DNA from: an uncultured Eubacterium sp.
GTDB taxonomy: Bacteria > Bacillota > Clostridia > Peptostreptococcales > Anaerovoracaceae
Reading direction: 5' to 3'
Length of the DNA: 30,407 bases
Assembly: GCA_937894585.1 (NCBI GenBank)
Contig: CALBGO010000045.1
Location: 1 to 30,407, forward strand
Part shown: in pieces, positions 8,400 to 16,740 of the stretch
Numbering within the stretch: the stretch's first letter is position 1
How the letters are laid out: every line of letters starts with the position of its first letter
Made by a program: the position numbers and the translations under genes
The notes under the pieces: generated by a model
Databases searched by the model: none
What the model saw: the letters and a program-made list of their open reading frames with translations, nothing else
What the model was told of the DNA's origin: nothing

Positions 8400-9194
8400 A
8401 TGAAACGAGAAATTGGTGTAATGGGGATTCAGGTTGGAATGACCGATGATAAGCATGACAATCTGAAGCGAGCGCTTTCCTTGATCGAAGAGGGATTTGA
8501 ACGGTACAAAAAAATAGATGTAATCTGCCTGCCGGAACTGTATTATTCTAATCCGACGAAAGAAAACAGAAGCTGGATCGGAGAGGAACTTGACTCTGAA
8601 TTTTTCCATGAATTTTCGGCATGTGCAAAGAAGCATCATGTAAATATTATTACCGGAAGCTATCCGTTGATTAAAGGCGATCAGCTTTTAAACACATGTC
8701 TGTGCATCGACCGGCAGGGGAACTTAATAGGTGATTACAGTAAAACTCATCTCTTTGATGCATTTACATCTAAAGAGTCGGATACAGTGGATGCAGGCTC
8801 CGAAATCGGCATTTTCGATTTTGATTTTGGAAAAGTCGGTATTGCAATCTGCTACGAGCTGCGTTTTCCGGACTACCTGAGAACACTGGCTTTAAAAGGG
8901 ATTGATATTTTATTTGTTCCTTCTGCATTCTATACGCCTCGTCATGACCAGTGGGATGTTCTGGTACAGTCGGCGGCGCTGGACAATTTAATGTATGTAG
9001 TGGCATTGAATCAGTACAACAGTCACTTTTTCGGAAGAAGCTGCATTGCCGATCCGTGCGGCCTGATTGTATCCAAGGCATCCGATCAGGAAGGAATTAT
9101 GTACGGCGTGCTGGATATGGATTATCAGGAAAAAGTAAGAAATCAGGTACCGACATATCAGAACCGGAGACCGGAACTGTATGATATCAGATAG
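8400..9194 (+). CDS. Carbon-nitrogen hydrolase (nitrilase superfamily)
   Basis: This 264-residue cytoplasmic amidase of the nitrilase superfamily shows the catalytic triad Glu46 (CLPELYY), Lys115 (YSKTHLFD) and Cys151 (GIAICYELRFPDYLR). The nucleophile motif CYELRFP resembles omega-amidase/YafV-like and related aliphatic amidases, which hydrolyse amides or carbamoyl compounds to the acid plus ammonia. Length is normal and the gene is intact. AAAGGAG precedes the ATG. It is the first gene of a four-gene operon with a creatininase-type enzyme 11 bases downstream, so the two probably act on successive C-N bonds of one nitrogen-rich substrate. That substrate is unknown. Confidence 0.88.
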   Translation: MKREIGVMGIQVGMTDDKHDNLKRALSLIEEGFERYKKIDVICLPELYYSNPTKENRSWIGEELDSEFFHEFSACAKKHHVNIITGSYPLIKGDQLLNTCLCIDRQGNLIGDYSKTHLFDAFTSKESDTVDAGSEIGIFDFDFGKVGIAICYELRFPDYLRTLALKGIDILFVPSAFYTPRHDQWDVLVQSAALDNLMYVVALNQYNSHFFGRSCIADPCGLIVSKASDQEGIMYGVLDMDYQEKVRNQVPTYQNRRPELYDIR

Positions 9195-9205
9195 GAGTGT
9201 GAAAA

Positions 9206-9934
9206 ATGAGATTAAGAAATTTGAGCTGGAAGCAGTTTGAAGCATTAGACAAAGAAAAACCGGTAATTATTCCTACAGGAGCAATAGAAGTTTACGGTCC
9301 TCATCTGCCGATGGGCGGTGATGCGATTGTGGCAGATAAAATTGCGGATATGGTAGCAGACAGACTGGATCTGCTTGTGACACCTACCATTGAAATGGGA
9401 GACTCCCTTTCTCTCCTGACACCGGCTTTTCCGGGCACTATGGTAATAAAACCGGAGCATTTTAAAGGATATCTGGAAGATGTATGTCTCAGCTTAATCC
9501 GCTGGGGTTTCAAGAAGATTTTCTTTTTAAATACCCATGTCAGCAATGTATTTATGATCACGCAGTTAGGCTGGGAATTAGAAGATAAATATCAAATCCG
9601 CTGTGCTTCCATGGACTGGTGGAGATTTATTCAGCCGCACTGTGAGGGAGTCTGCGACTATACCGGAATGATGGCGCACGGTCATGCCAGCGAAGCCGGA
9701 ACCAGCGTACTGAAATATTTGACGCCGGAACTGGTTCATGATGAAGAGGCGGTCTGCACGTTGGAGCTGTTCGAAGATAAATTCCCCGAATTCAAACAGT
9801 ACATAAAATTTGACAAGTATACAGACACAGGTACTCTCGGAGATGCTGTAAAAGGAACTGCAGAAAAAGGAAAGATCATCGTAGAGCGCAGTGTGGACCG
9901 GATTGTAGAATTTATCGAAGACTATTATAAATAA
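9206..9934 (+). CDS. Creatininase-family amidohydrolase
   Basis: This 242-residue metal-dependent amidohydrolase belongs to the creatinine amidohydrolase family, whose members open cyclic amides or hydrolyse formamides. Expected metal ligands are visible: Glu28, His33 and Asp39 in GAIEVYGPHLPMGGD, and His160/Glu163 in AHGHASEAGTS. Two signature segments deviate from the usual form. The common NGHGGN is NTHVSN (109-114) and the usual HAGExETS is HASEAGTS. These changes lie close to the active site and argue for a substrate other than creatinine. The gene is 11 bases after the nitrilase-type gene and 14 before the RraA-like gene, and GGAGTGTG acts as the ribosome binding site. Confidence 0.85.
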   Translation: MRLRNLSWKQFEALDKEKPVIIPTGAIEVYGPHLPMGGDAIVADKIADMVADRLDLLVTPTIEMGDSLSLLTPAFPGTMVIKPEHFKGYLEDVCLSLIRWGFKKIFFLNTHVSNVFMITQLGWELEDKYQIRCASMDWWRFIQPHCEGVCDYTGMMAHGHASEAGTSVLKYLTPELVHDEEAVCTLELFEDKFPEFKQYIKFDKYTDTGTLGDAVKGTAEKGKIIVERSVDRIVEFIEDYYK

Positions 9935-9948
9935 ACGAGGTGTAAAAA

Positions 9949-10632
9949 ATGAACATAATCAATACAAAAGTAAGAAGACTGGATTCTGCGCTGATTGAGC
10001 GTTTTAAGAAAATCAGTCCCAGCGAACTGGGACATGCTCTGGAATTCGGTTTTATGAATCCGGAAATTACATTACTGGATAAAAGCAAAGACACTTATGT
10101 TGTGGGAACTGCAATTACAGCAAGGATACCGGCAACGGATTCTACTATGGTATATAAAGCAATGACCTATGCCGAGCCGGGAGATGTTCTCGTTATCGAT
10201 ATGCAGGGAGAAAAACGCCATGCTTGCTGGGGAGAAATGACAACATTAACTGCAAAGCGTTTTGGAATCCAGGCGGTGGTTGTAGACGGTCCGAATACTG
10301 ATTCTGCTGAAATCAAGGAAAAGGGTTTTCCTGTATTTTCAAAAGGTCAGTCTAATTTAACGACAAAAATTCGCGGCTTTAAAGGAGATGTGAATGTTCC
10401 TGTATGCTGCGGAGGATGTGTAGTCTGCCCGGGAGATCTGATTCTTGCCAATCACGACGGAATCGTTGTGGTTCCTTATGACTTTGCAGATAAGCTGATT
10501 GAAATTGCAGAGACTTACGAAGAATACAACCGGATTGATCAGGAGGGCTTTGCAAAGAATCTGCCTCTGACAGAGATTATGTCCTTTGAAAGAAAAATTG
10601 AAAAAATGGAAGATGTCCTTTATCTGGAATAG
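9949..10632 (+). CDS. RraA-like aldolase/decarboxylase family protein
   Basis: This 227-residue protein has the RraA/HMG-aldolase fold (4-hydroxy-4-methyl-2-oxoglutarate aldolase family; some members are oxaloacetate decarboxylases or RNase E regulators). The family segments GDVLVIDMQGE, WGEMTTLTAKRFG and VVDGPNTDSAEIKEKGFPVF are clear. In the usual DGxxRD catalytic segment the arginine that contacts substrate is replaced by Thr117, while Asp118 is kept. A cysteine-rich stretch (VCCGGCVVCPGD) follows in the region normally occupied by a GxxVxPGDxI motif. Its place between two C-N hydrolases and an antiporter suggests it handles a 2-oxo acid or a product of the same pathway. Enzymatic activity is uncertain given the missing arginine. 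Confidence 0.82.
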   Translation: MNIINTKVRRLDSALIERFKKISPSELGHALEFGFMNPEITLLDKSKDTYVVGTAITARIPATDSTMVYKAMTYAEPGDVLVIDMQGEKRHACWGEMTTLTAKRFGIQAVVVDGPNTDSAEIKEKGFPVFSKGQSNLTTKIRGFKGDVNVPVCCGGCVVCPGDLILANHDGIVVVPYDFADKLIEIAETYEEYNRIDQEGFAKNLPLTEIMSFERKIEKMEDVLYLE

Positions 10633-10641
10633 GAGGATCAT

Positions 10642-12063
10642 ATGGATAAGGTAAAAGAAAAGAAAGTGTCCGTGGGAATGGCAGTGGTCGCTATGATCGT
10701 GCTGGCACTGGTTTTGATCGGCGGATTTATCGTATTGCAGATATCCACCCATGTGGTTTTTCTTCTGGCTATTCTGGCAATGGGAATTATTGCTCTTCTT
10801 TCCGGATTTACGAAAGAGGATCTGCAGGAGTTCTTTGTTGACGGCTGTAAAGGCGCGGTATTAGTTGCGCTGATTTTAATGACCGTCGGAACTGTAATCG
10901 GTTCGTGGATTGTTTCCGGAATCGTTCCTACGATTATCTATTATGGACTGGAAATACTCTCTCCAAAAGTATTTCTGGTATTTGGCTTTTTTATCTGCTG
11001 TATTATCACATTTTTCGTGGGAAGCTCCTATTCTGCAATTGCAACCTTAGGCGTTGCATTTATGGGAATCGGTCTTGGCATGAATATTAACCCGGGACTG
11101 ACTGCCGGCATGGTAGTTTCCGGCGCGATTTTCGGAGATAAGATGTCGCCGTTTTCCGATACCACAAATCTGGCGCCTGCCGTTGCGGGAACTGATATTT
11201 TCAAGCATATCAATTCTATGCTGTATACCACTGTTCCGGCAACACTTCTGACTGCCGTAATCTATACGGTAATAGGCTTTAATATCAGTGAGAACAGTAT
11301 GGATGCCAGCGTAATCGAAGGTATTAACAGTACACTGAAAGAAAACTTTAATATCAACCCTCTGCTTCTGATCGTACCGCTGTTTACAATCATACTGGCG
11401 CTTCTCAAAATGCCGCCGCTGATTGCATTGCTGCTCGGGGCAGTCGCAGGTACTGTTGCCGCATTTATTTTCCAGACAGAACACTATGACTATCAGGTAA
11501 TCCTGAATGCCCTTGGAAATGGATTTTCTATGGAAAGTGGAAATGCAGATGTAGACAGACTGCTTAACCGCGGAGGCATAATGGGAATGATGAGCACCTC
11601 TTCCCTTGCGCTTTTAGCATTGGGGCTTGGCGAGATGCTTCAGAGAATGGGCGTACTTTCTGTAGTGCTGAAGAAGATGGAAGTATTTATCAGAAGTTCC
11701 CGCTCCTTGGTTCTTACTACCCTTGGAACCTGTCTGATTACGACAATACTGACAGCGAGCCAGTATATTGCCATTCTGCTGCCGGGACAGCTTATGAAAG
11801 AAGCTTACACGAAGCATAAGGTTTCAAAGCGGGTTCTGTCCAGAACATTGGAAGACGGCGGAACGATCTTTACATTCCTGATTCCATGGTCAACAACGGG
11901 AATCTTTGTATCAGGTGTGTTGAATGTACCTGTACTGGATTATGCGCCGTATGCATTTCTGGCGATTTTATGCCCGCTGATTGCAGTATTTTACGCATGT
12001 ACAGGGATTGCAATTTTTAAAGATGAAGGGGAAGGCGAAGAAGCTTCCGCACATCATCTTTGA
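10642..12063 (+). CDS. nhaC: NhaC-family Na+/H+ antiporter
   Basis: This 473-residue integral membrane antiporter belongs to the NhaC branch of the ion transporter superfamily, which exchanges Na+ (or a metabolite such as malate or an amino acid in some members) for H+. About a dozen hydrophobic segments are visible, with the conserved FGDKMSPFSDTTNLAPAVAG segment around 167-190 and a C-terminal EDGGTIFTFLIPWSTTGIF motif. AGGAGG sits seven bases before the ATG and only nine bases separate it from the RraA-like gene. It ends the operon at a strong hairpin. NhaC genes also accompany clostridial ornithine clusters, so substrate/proton exchange linked to amino-acid fermentation is plausible. Confidence 0.85.
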   Translation: MDKVKEKKVSVGMAVVAMIVLALVLIGGFIVLQISTHVVFLLAILAMGIIALLSGFTKEDLQEFFVDGCKGAVLVALILMTVGTVIGSWIVSGIVPTIIYYGLEILSPKVFLVFGFFICCIITFFVGSSYSAIATLGVAFMGIGLGMNINPGLTAGMVVSGAIFGDKMSPFSDTTNLAPAVAGTDIFKHINSMLYTTVPATLLTAVIYTVIGFNISENSMDASVIEGINSTLKENFNINPLLLIVPLFTIILALLKMPPLIALLLGAVAGTVAAFIFQTEHYDYQVILNALGNGFSMESGNADVDRLLNRGGIMGMMSTSSLALLALGLGEMLQRMGVLSVVLKKMEVFIRSSRSLVLTTLGTCLITTILTASQYIAILLPGQLMKEAYTKHKVSKRVLSRTLEDGGTIFTFLIPWSTTGIFVSGVLNVPVLDYAPYAFLAILCPLIAVFYACTGIAIFKDEGEGEEASAHHL

Positions 12064-12080
12064 TAATATATAGAAGCAGA

Positions 12081-12126
12081 AACCGGCTGCCTCTGAAAGG
12101 GATATCTCTTTCAGAGGCAGCCGGTT
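12081..12126. terminator. Bidirectional hairpin between converging genes
   Basis: A perfect 19-base stem (12081-12099 with 12108-12126, starting AACCGGCTGCC) closes an 8-base loop. It lies between the rightward nhaC and the leftward membrane-protein gene. The T tracts are weak on both sides, but the position fits a shared terminator. Confidence 0.75.
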
Positions 12127-12213
12127 CCGTTTGTTGAGAATTAAACTTTTCCGATGTTTCAGAAGCGATACCTGAAACGGTACTGAAAAGCTTGACTGCT
12201 GTACAAGAGAGGT

Positions 12214-13467
12214 TCAGCAGAACAGTATATACATCCAGTGGGCGGATATTCCGGCACAAAGCCCTCCGATGGTGTGACAGAGGATAGCGTGACCTGTTAA
12301 GCTGCGGAATTTCAAGGAATCCATCATTGCAACATGGGTGCTCAGATAGCCGCTCCAGCACATGCACATTGCGGTAAATACAGCGATGTCATTGCCGAAA
12401 GCCAGATGGTTTTCGACAAGCCCCGGAATCAGTCCGATTGCAGCTCCTGCAGCGCCCAGCGCTGTAATAGGAACCGAAATGCTTTCTGCAGAAGTAAAAC
12501 CGAACAGAGGTGACAGGATGATATTGCATTTTTCTGCCGCCCAGGGCAGAAAACCAATACCTTCGTATGCTGCGCCTGTGAAGGCGCCGCCTGCGGAAGG
12601 ACCGTTCGTCAGCATCATAACGAGAGTGCAGATGATCAGAACGCCGGGAATGATGGAAACGCCCATGGATACACCGTTTTTTCCGCCCTCAAGCATGGCT
12701 TCCATGAATCTGCCGCCTATATTCCCGCTGCGGACGATGCGTTCGTCCATTGAAATACGAATACCCTGTTTTTTTACATCTGCTGCTTCCGATGTGCCGT
12801 AGAGCTTTTTTGTTTTAATGAGCATAAGACGCGCGCTGATAATACTGCCGATAATCGCGCCAAGATTTCCGATCAGAGCGGCAGATATATAGTTGCCGCC
12901 CTCCGGGTTTTTAATGCCGATCATAAAGGTAGTGATAATCATACCCATTCCGAAAGCGGTGCCGATATTAGTAAGCGCAGGCAACTGGTACTTTTTGAAA
13001 TATCTGCGGAAATTGTCGTCTTCCGCCAAAGTAAGTATTGCCGGATTATCTGACAGATATGTTGTCATAACACCGACTACAGCAGCGCCGGGCAGACCGT
13101 ACAAAGGCTTCATCAGAGGGGAAAGTATCTTATTGATGGCGGCAACTACACCGAATTCTGTTAAGAGACCGGCAAAGGCTCCGGCGATAACGGCAATTGC
13201 CATGATATAAAATACCGTATTCATTAAAAGGTCATAGGAAGTGTTCAGCATTGTGTTTAACATATTGACTGTACCCATACGACTTCCCAAAACACCGAAA
13301 ATAATGCAGAATATCAGAAGAAACACCAGCGTTTCCATACTGAAGGCTTTCTTTATCTGCACATTTTCAGGCTCGGAACAGGTTTTTTCAGACTTGTGCG
13401 GTTCAGATCCGGCGGTCTGGGGCAGAGCGGCCGTCGTATTGAATTTTTTTAAAAAGTTTCCGTACAT
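12214..13467 (-). CDS. CD0519/CD1768-family membrane protein (Gate domain)
   Basis: This is a multi-spanning membrane protein of about 417 residues of the nucleoside-recognition/Gate-domain superfamily, resembling the group named after Clostridioides difficile CD0519/CD1768. A charged cytoplasmic N-terminus of about 45 residues precedes roughly ten hydrophobic helices, with motifs LSDNPAILTLAEDDNFRRYF, FGMGMIITTF and FGFTSAESISVPITALG. Function is unproven; transport is likely. The start at 13467 is chosen because AAAAGGAG sits just upstream. An upstream in-frame ATG at 13521 lacks such a site. The gene is divergent from a LysR regulator with a palindrome between them, so that regulator probably controls it. 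Confidence 0.82.
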   Translation of the reverse strand: MYGNFLKKFNTTAALPQTAGSEPHKSEKTCSEPENVQIKKAFSMETLVFLLIFCIIFGVLGSRMGTVNMLNTMLNTSYDLLMNTVFYIMAIAVIAGAFAGLLTEFGVVAAINKILSPLMKPLYGLPGAAVVGVMTTYLSDNPAILTLAEDDNFRRYFKKYQLPALTNIGTAFGMGMIITTFMIGIKNPEGGNYISAALIGNLGAIIGSIISARLMLIKTKKLYGTSEAADVKKQGIRISMDERIVRSGNIGGRFMEAMLEGGKNGVSMGVSIIPGVLIICTLVMMLTNGPSAGGAFTGAAYEGIGFLPWAAEKCNIILSPLFGFTSAESISVPITALGAAGAAIGLIPGLVENHLAFGNDIAVFTAMCMCWSGYLSTHVAMMDSLKFRSLTGHAILCHTIGGLCAGISAHWMYILFC

Positions 13468-13557
13468 ATTGACTCCTTTTGACTTCTTTCTTTTCGCACT
13501 ACTTGTTTTTCGGATATTCATAGTGTATCATTATTATAAAAATTACAAAAGCGAATA

Positions 13558-13580
13558 TTTATCATAGATTATATGATAAA
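13558..13580. promoter_or_regulatory. LysR-type operator between membrane protein and LysR1
   Basis: TTTATCAT (13558-13565) and ATGATAAA (13573-13580) are perfect 8-base inverted arms with a 7-base spacer, containing a T-N11-A LysR-box pattern. The same arrangement recurs at 18137-18160 upstream of the paralogous LysR gene. Confidence 0.65.
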
Positions 13581-13581
13581 A

Positions 13582-13619
13582 TCAGATATTAAATCAGATA
13601 TTGAATTTCAGATATTAAA
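13582..13619. repeat. Three direct copies of TCAGATATTRAA
   Basis: TCAGATATTAAA (13582-13593), TCAGATATTGAA (13594-13605) and TCAGATATTAAA (13608-13619) lie immediately after the palindrome and end 15 bases before the LysR1 start codon. They could be extra regulator half-sites or a slipped duplication. Confidence 0.6.
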
Positions 13620-13634
13620 TTGAGGAGAACAGAT

Positions 13635-14510
13635 ATGGACGGCAACATATTGAAGTACAAAGCATTTATTGAAACGGTTCATCAGGGCAGTTTTTCAAAG
13701 GCGGCGGAGAACCTTCATTATTCCCAGTCGGGTATTAGCCGCATGATTTCGGATCTGGAAAAGGAGTGGGCGCTTACACTTCTTGAACGCGGTCGCGGTG
13801 GAGTACAGCTGACAGCGGAGGGTAAGAGCCTGCTTCCTGAAATTCTGCAATTATGTACGCAGTACGACGAGCTTAGGAATCAGATAGACAGGCTTCACGG
13901 ACTGGAGTCGGGACTTTTGCGCATCGGAACCTTTTCCAGTGTGGCAGTGCATTGGCTGCCGCCGGTGATAAAGCGATTTCAGCACGATTACCCGGGTATT
14001 GATTACGAGCTGCTTACAGGAGAGTACAGCAGAATCGAGCAGTGGATTATGGACGGCCGCGTTGATCTTGGCTTTGTGCTGCTGCCTGTGAGACAGGAGC
14101 TGTCGATGGTATCAGTATATCAGGATGAGCTGCTTGCCATCCTGCCCGAAGGTCATCCGCTGGAAGGTTATCAGAAAGTTCCCCTTGAAGTTATGGCAGA
14201 CTATAACTTTATGCTCCGGGAAACTGCGGAAAAAGCGGAAATATCCCCGCTTTTTGAAGCAGAAGGAATACGGCCGAATATACAGTTTACCACATATGAT
14301 GACTATGCCATACTTTCTATGGTGGAAAACGGTCTCGGCATCAGCATTCTGCCGCAGCTTATTCTGAACCGCATACCCTACAGAGTAGTAACCAGGTCAC
14401 TGGAGCCTCCTGCTTATCGCCGTATCGGTCTTGCGCTGAAAGATAAAGAAAATGCGCCGCTTGCGGTAAAGCGGTTTTTGGAGTATCTCTCAGAAAAGAC
14501 GAAGGCATAA
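13635..14510 (+). CDS. LysR-family regulator (LysR1)
   Basis: This 291-residue LysR-type regulator has an N-terminal winged helix (residues 1-60, with AAENLHYSQSGISRMISDLEKE as the recognition region) and a periplasmic-binding-like effector domain (about 90-285). The start at 13635 follows GAGGAG. A TTG at 13620 is an alternative with no ribosome binding site. It is closely related to the second LysR gene at 18188: both share GTFxSVxxxWLPxxIKRFQ and DGRVDLGFV in the effector domain. It is divergent from the CD0519-type membrane gene and presumably activates that gene in response to a small metabolite. Confidence 0.92.
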   Translation: MDGNILKYKAFIETVHQGSFSKAAENLHYSQSGISRMISDLEKEWALTLLERGRGGVQLTAEGKSLLPEILQLCTQYDELRNQIDRLHGLESGLLRIGTFSSVAVHWLPPVIKRFQHDYPGIDYELLTGEYSRIEQWIMDGRVDLGFVLLPVRQELSMVSVYQDELLAILPEGHPLEGYQKVPLEVMADYNFMLRETAEKAEISPLFEAEGIRPNIQFTTYDDYAILSMVENGLGISILPQLILNRIPYRVVTRSLEPPAYRRIGLALKDKENAPLAVKRFLEYLSEKTKA

Positions 14511-14547
14511 CCTGTGGGGGCGCTGATTGATTTTAAAGGAGGAAGCT

Positions 14548-16596
14548 ATGAAAAGAATTATGGTAGTTGCGCTGTATAGAGGTATCAGCGAATATTACTG
14601 CGAGTATTTACAGAATATTTTCGGAGACCTTCTGCAGATTGAAAGTTACTATATTGAAAATAATCCGGAGGATTTCGATTTTGATGGAGATTTGATTGTT
14701 ACCTCATCAGATATACTGTTTGAGCATGTGAAGCGTTTAAATAAAAATCATGTGGAAGTTATCGTAATGAGAAGAACTTTTACAAAGGAAGGTTTTGATA
14801 AATTAAAAGAAATCGATGAAGAAAAAGAGATTTTTTTCGTAAGCAATTTTCATCAGATTGCCGTGGAATGTGTATCTAAGCTGTATGAATTGGGAATCAA
14901 GAATCTTAAGTTGATTCCATATAACTCATATTCTCCTTACAATGAAACCGTATCGGGGATTAAAACAGCAGTAATAGCCGGGAAAACCGAAAATATTCCG
15001 GATTTTATAGAAGAAATTATCGATGTAGGCGATCGGGTAATTGATTTATCTACAATAGCAGATATTGGCGCTGCACTGAAGCTTTCGGGCGGGCGGTTTT
15101 ACGATGTTTTAGAGCAGTATCAGAAAAAACTTGCGTATACAGACTGCGGAATCGGTCAGATTCTGATAGATTCCGGAAGTATTAAAAAACAGATACAGAC
15201 GATTCTCAGGTTTACCAATGACAGTGTGATTGCAACGGATTTACGAGGATATATTACGGAATATAATGAAACCGGTGAACGGAATTTCGGTCTGAAGCGG
15301 GAAGTTGTAATCGGGAGGAAAATCGATGAGGTATTTCCGCAGCTCGGAGTGGAAAATTTTCTTAAAGACAGAGAAGAAGCGGACAATGAACTTGTTTCTA
15401 TCGGACACATCAATTATGTAATCAGCAGGCACGGGATTTATAATGATGAAGAGCAGCTGATCGGCGTTATAATTTTAGGGCAGAAATATATGGAGCGTGA
15501 AAACGAACAGAATAAGCTGCGCTCCAAGCTGCTCCCGAGAGGTCATGTGGCAAAATACAATATGGAAAGTATTCTGGGAGACAGTCTGCCTGTAAAAGAA
15601 GCGAAAAAGGTTGCAGAGAAGATGGCTAAAAGTTCCAGTACGGTTTTGATTACAGGAGAGAGCGGTACGGGTAAGGAAATTTTTGCGCAGGCGATTCACA
15701 ATCAGTCACCGCGCCGAAACGGTCCGTTTATTGCAGTGAACTGTTCGGCTCTTGCGCCTTCGTTGCTGGAATCTGAATTATTTGGGTATGAAGAGGGAGC
15801 TTTTACCGGCGCAAAGAAAGGCGGAAAGATAGGCCTGTTTGAAATGGCGAATCAAGGTACGATTTTTCTTGATGAAATCGGAGAACTTCCCTATGAACTG
15901 CAGGCAAAGCTTCTGCGAGTTCTGATGGAGCGGGAGGTTATGCGTATCGGCGGCGTTGATCTGATCAGCATCGATGTCAGAGTAATTGCCGCAACGAACA
16001 AGGATCTGCTGAAACGGATTGCGGAAGGGCAGTTTCGGGAGGATTTATATTACAGACTGAATGTTCTTCCGCTGTCTTTGCCTCCGCTGCGGCAGAGGCG
16101 GTCGGATATTCCTGTTTTAGCAAGTGCGTTTCTGAAGGAATTCGGCGGCGAGAAAGCGCTGAGCGCGGAGATTCTGCAGGTGCTTATCAGATATCCTTGG
16201 CCGGGAAATATCAGAGAGCTGCATAACTGCATTGAATATATGTATCAGTTATCGGAAGAAGAAATTCTTCTTACTGATATACCTGAAAATATCCGTAATT
16301 ATGAAGGAACTCCTGTGCAGATACAGAATGATATTTTGAAAGAGGAGGAGCTTGCGGTACTTTCTGCGACAAGCGCAATCAATGACAGAAAACAGTCTGC
16401 GGGAAGAAAAACAATTCAGAAGCTGCTCTCAGAAAGGAAAATTCAGATTGCGGAGCAGGAAATCCGTTTTATTTTAAAGAAACTTGCCGAATTATCGCTG
16501 GTCGAAGTCCATAAGGGCAGAGGCGGAACGCAGATTACAGACAAGGGGAACAGGGTTCTTGCCGACGGCGGAATTTTAAAAGACTCCAAAATATAG
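14548..16596 (+). CDS. Sigma-54 enhancer-binding regulator with PAS domain (EBP1)
   Basis: This 682-residue sigma-54 activator has an N-terminal sensory region of about 200 residues that I do not assign to a named family, a PAS domain (about 215-310), an AAA+ domain (about 342-570) and a C-terminal winged-helix-like region (about 590-682). In the AAA+ domain, Walker A GESGTGKE is at 370-377, the sigma-54-contacting GAFTGA at 417-422, Walker B FLDEIGE at 440-446 and the WPGNIREL segment at 551-558. The usual Fis-type helix-turn-helix is not evident. The tail contains KLAELSLVEVHKGRGGTQIT, a winged-helix signature. ATG at 14548 follows AAAGGAGG. It is a candidate activator of the sigma-54 promoter at 8328. 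Confidence 0.9.
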   Translation: MKRIMVVALYRGISEYYCEYLQNIFGDLLQIESYYIENNPEDFDFDGDLIVTSSDILFEHVKRLNKNHVEVIVMRRTFTKEGFDKLKEIDEEKEIFFVSNFHQIAVECVSKLYELGIKNLKLIPYNSYSPYNETVSGIKTAVIAGKTENIPDFIEEIIDVGDRVIDLSTIADIGAALKLSGGRFYDVLEQYQKKLAYTDCGIGQILIDSGSIKKQIQTILRFTNDSVIATDLRGYITEYNETGERNFGLKREVVIGRKIDEVFPQLGVENFLKDREEADNELVSIGHINYVISRHGIYNDEEQLIGVIILGQKYMERENEQNKLRSKLLPRGHVAKYNMESILGDSLPVKEAKKVAEKMAKSSSTVLITGESGTGKEIFAQAIHNQSPRRNGPFIAVNCSALAPSLLESELFGYEEGAFTGAKKGGKIGLFEMANQGTIFLDEIGELPYELQAKLLRVLMEREVMRIGGVDLISIDVRVIAATNKDLLKRIAEGQFREDLYYRLNVLPLSLPPLRQRRSDIPVLASAFLKEFGGEKALSAEILQVLIRYPWPGNIRELHNCIEYMYQLSEEEILLTDIPENIRNYEGTPVQIQNDILKEEELAVLSATSAINDRKQSAGRKTIQKLLSERKIQIAEQEIRFILKKLAELSLVEVHKGRGGTQITDKGNRVLADGGILKDSKI

Positions 16597-16669
16597 AATG
16601 ATTTTGCAAAATCGTGAAGAATGCCGAAAGGAGGTGTTTGTCGAGAAGCGATTTTTTTCGACATATTTC

Positions 16670-16698
16670 TTGATATCCCGACGAATTTATTGTATATT
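16670..16698 (+). promoter_or_regulatory. Promoter of the ArsR-type gene
   Basis: TTGATA (16670-16675) and TATATT (16693-16698) are separated by exactly 17 bases, 42 bases before the start codon. An inverted repeat, TGTCGA (16639-16644) and TCGACA (16658-16663), ends seven bases upstream of the -35 and may be an operator. A separate 14-base perfect palindrome built on TTTGCAAA lies at 16600-16613. Confidence 0.7.
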
Positions 16699-16740
16699 GG
16701 TATTTGGCAATTTGAGATTATGCTTGGAGGATATAAAGAG

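Noticed and set aside
13468..13521. N-terminal extension of the CD0519-type membrane protein from the ATG at 13521
   Set aside because: AAAAGGAG directly precedes the internal ATG at 13467 and the extension is a Lys/Ser/Arg run with no family resemblance.
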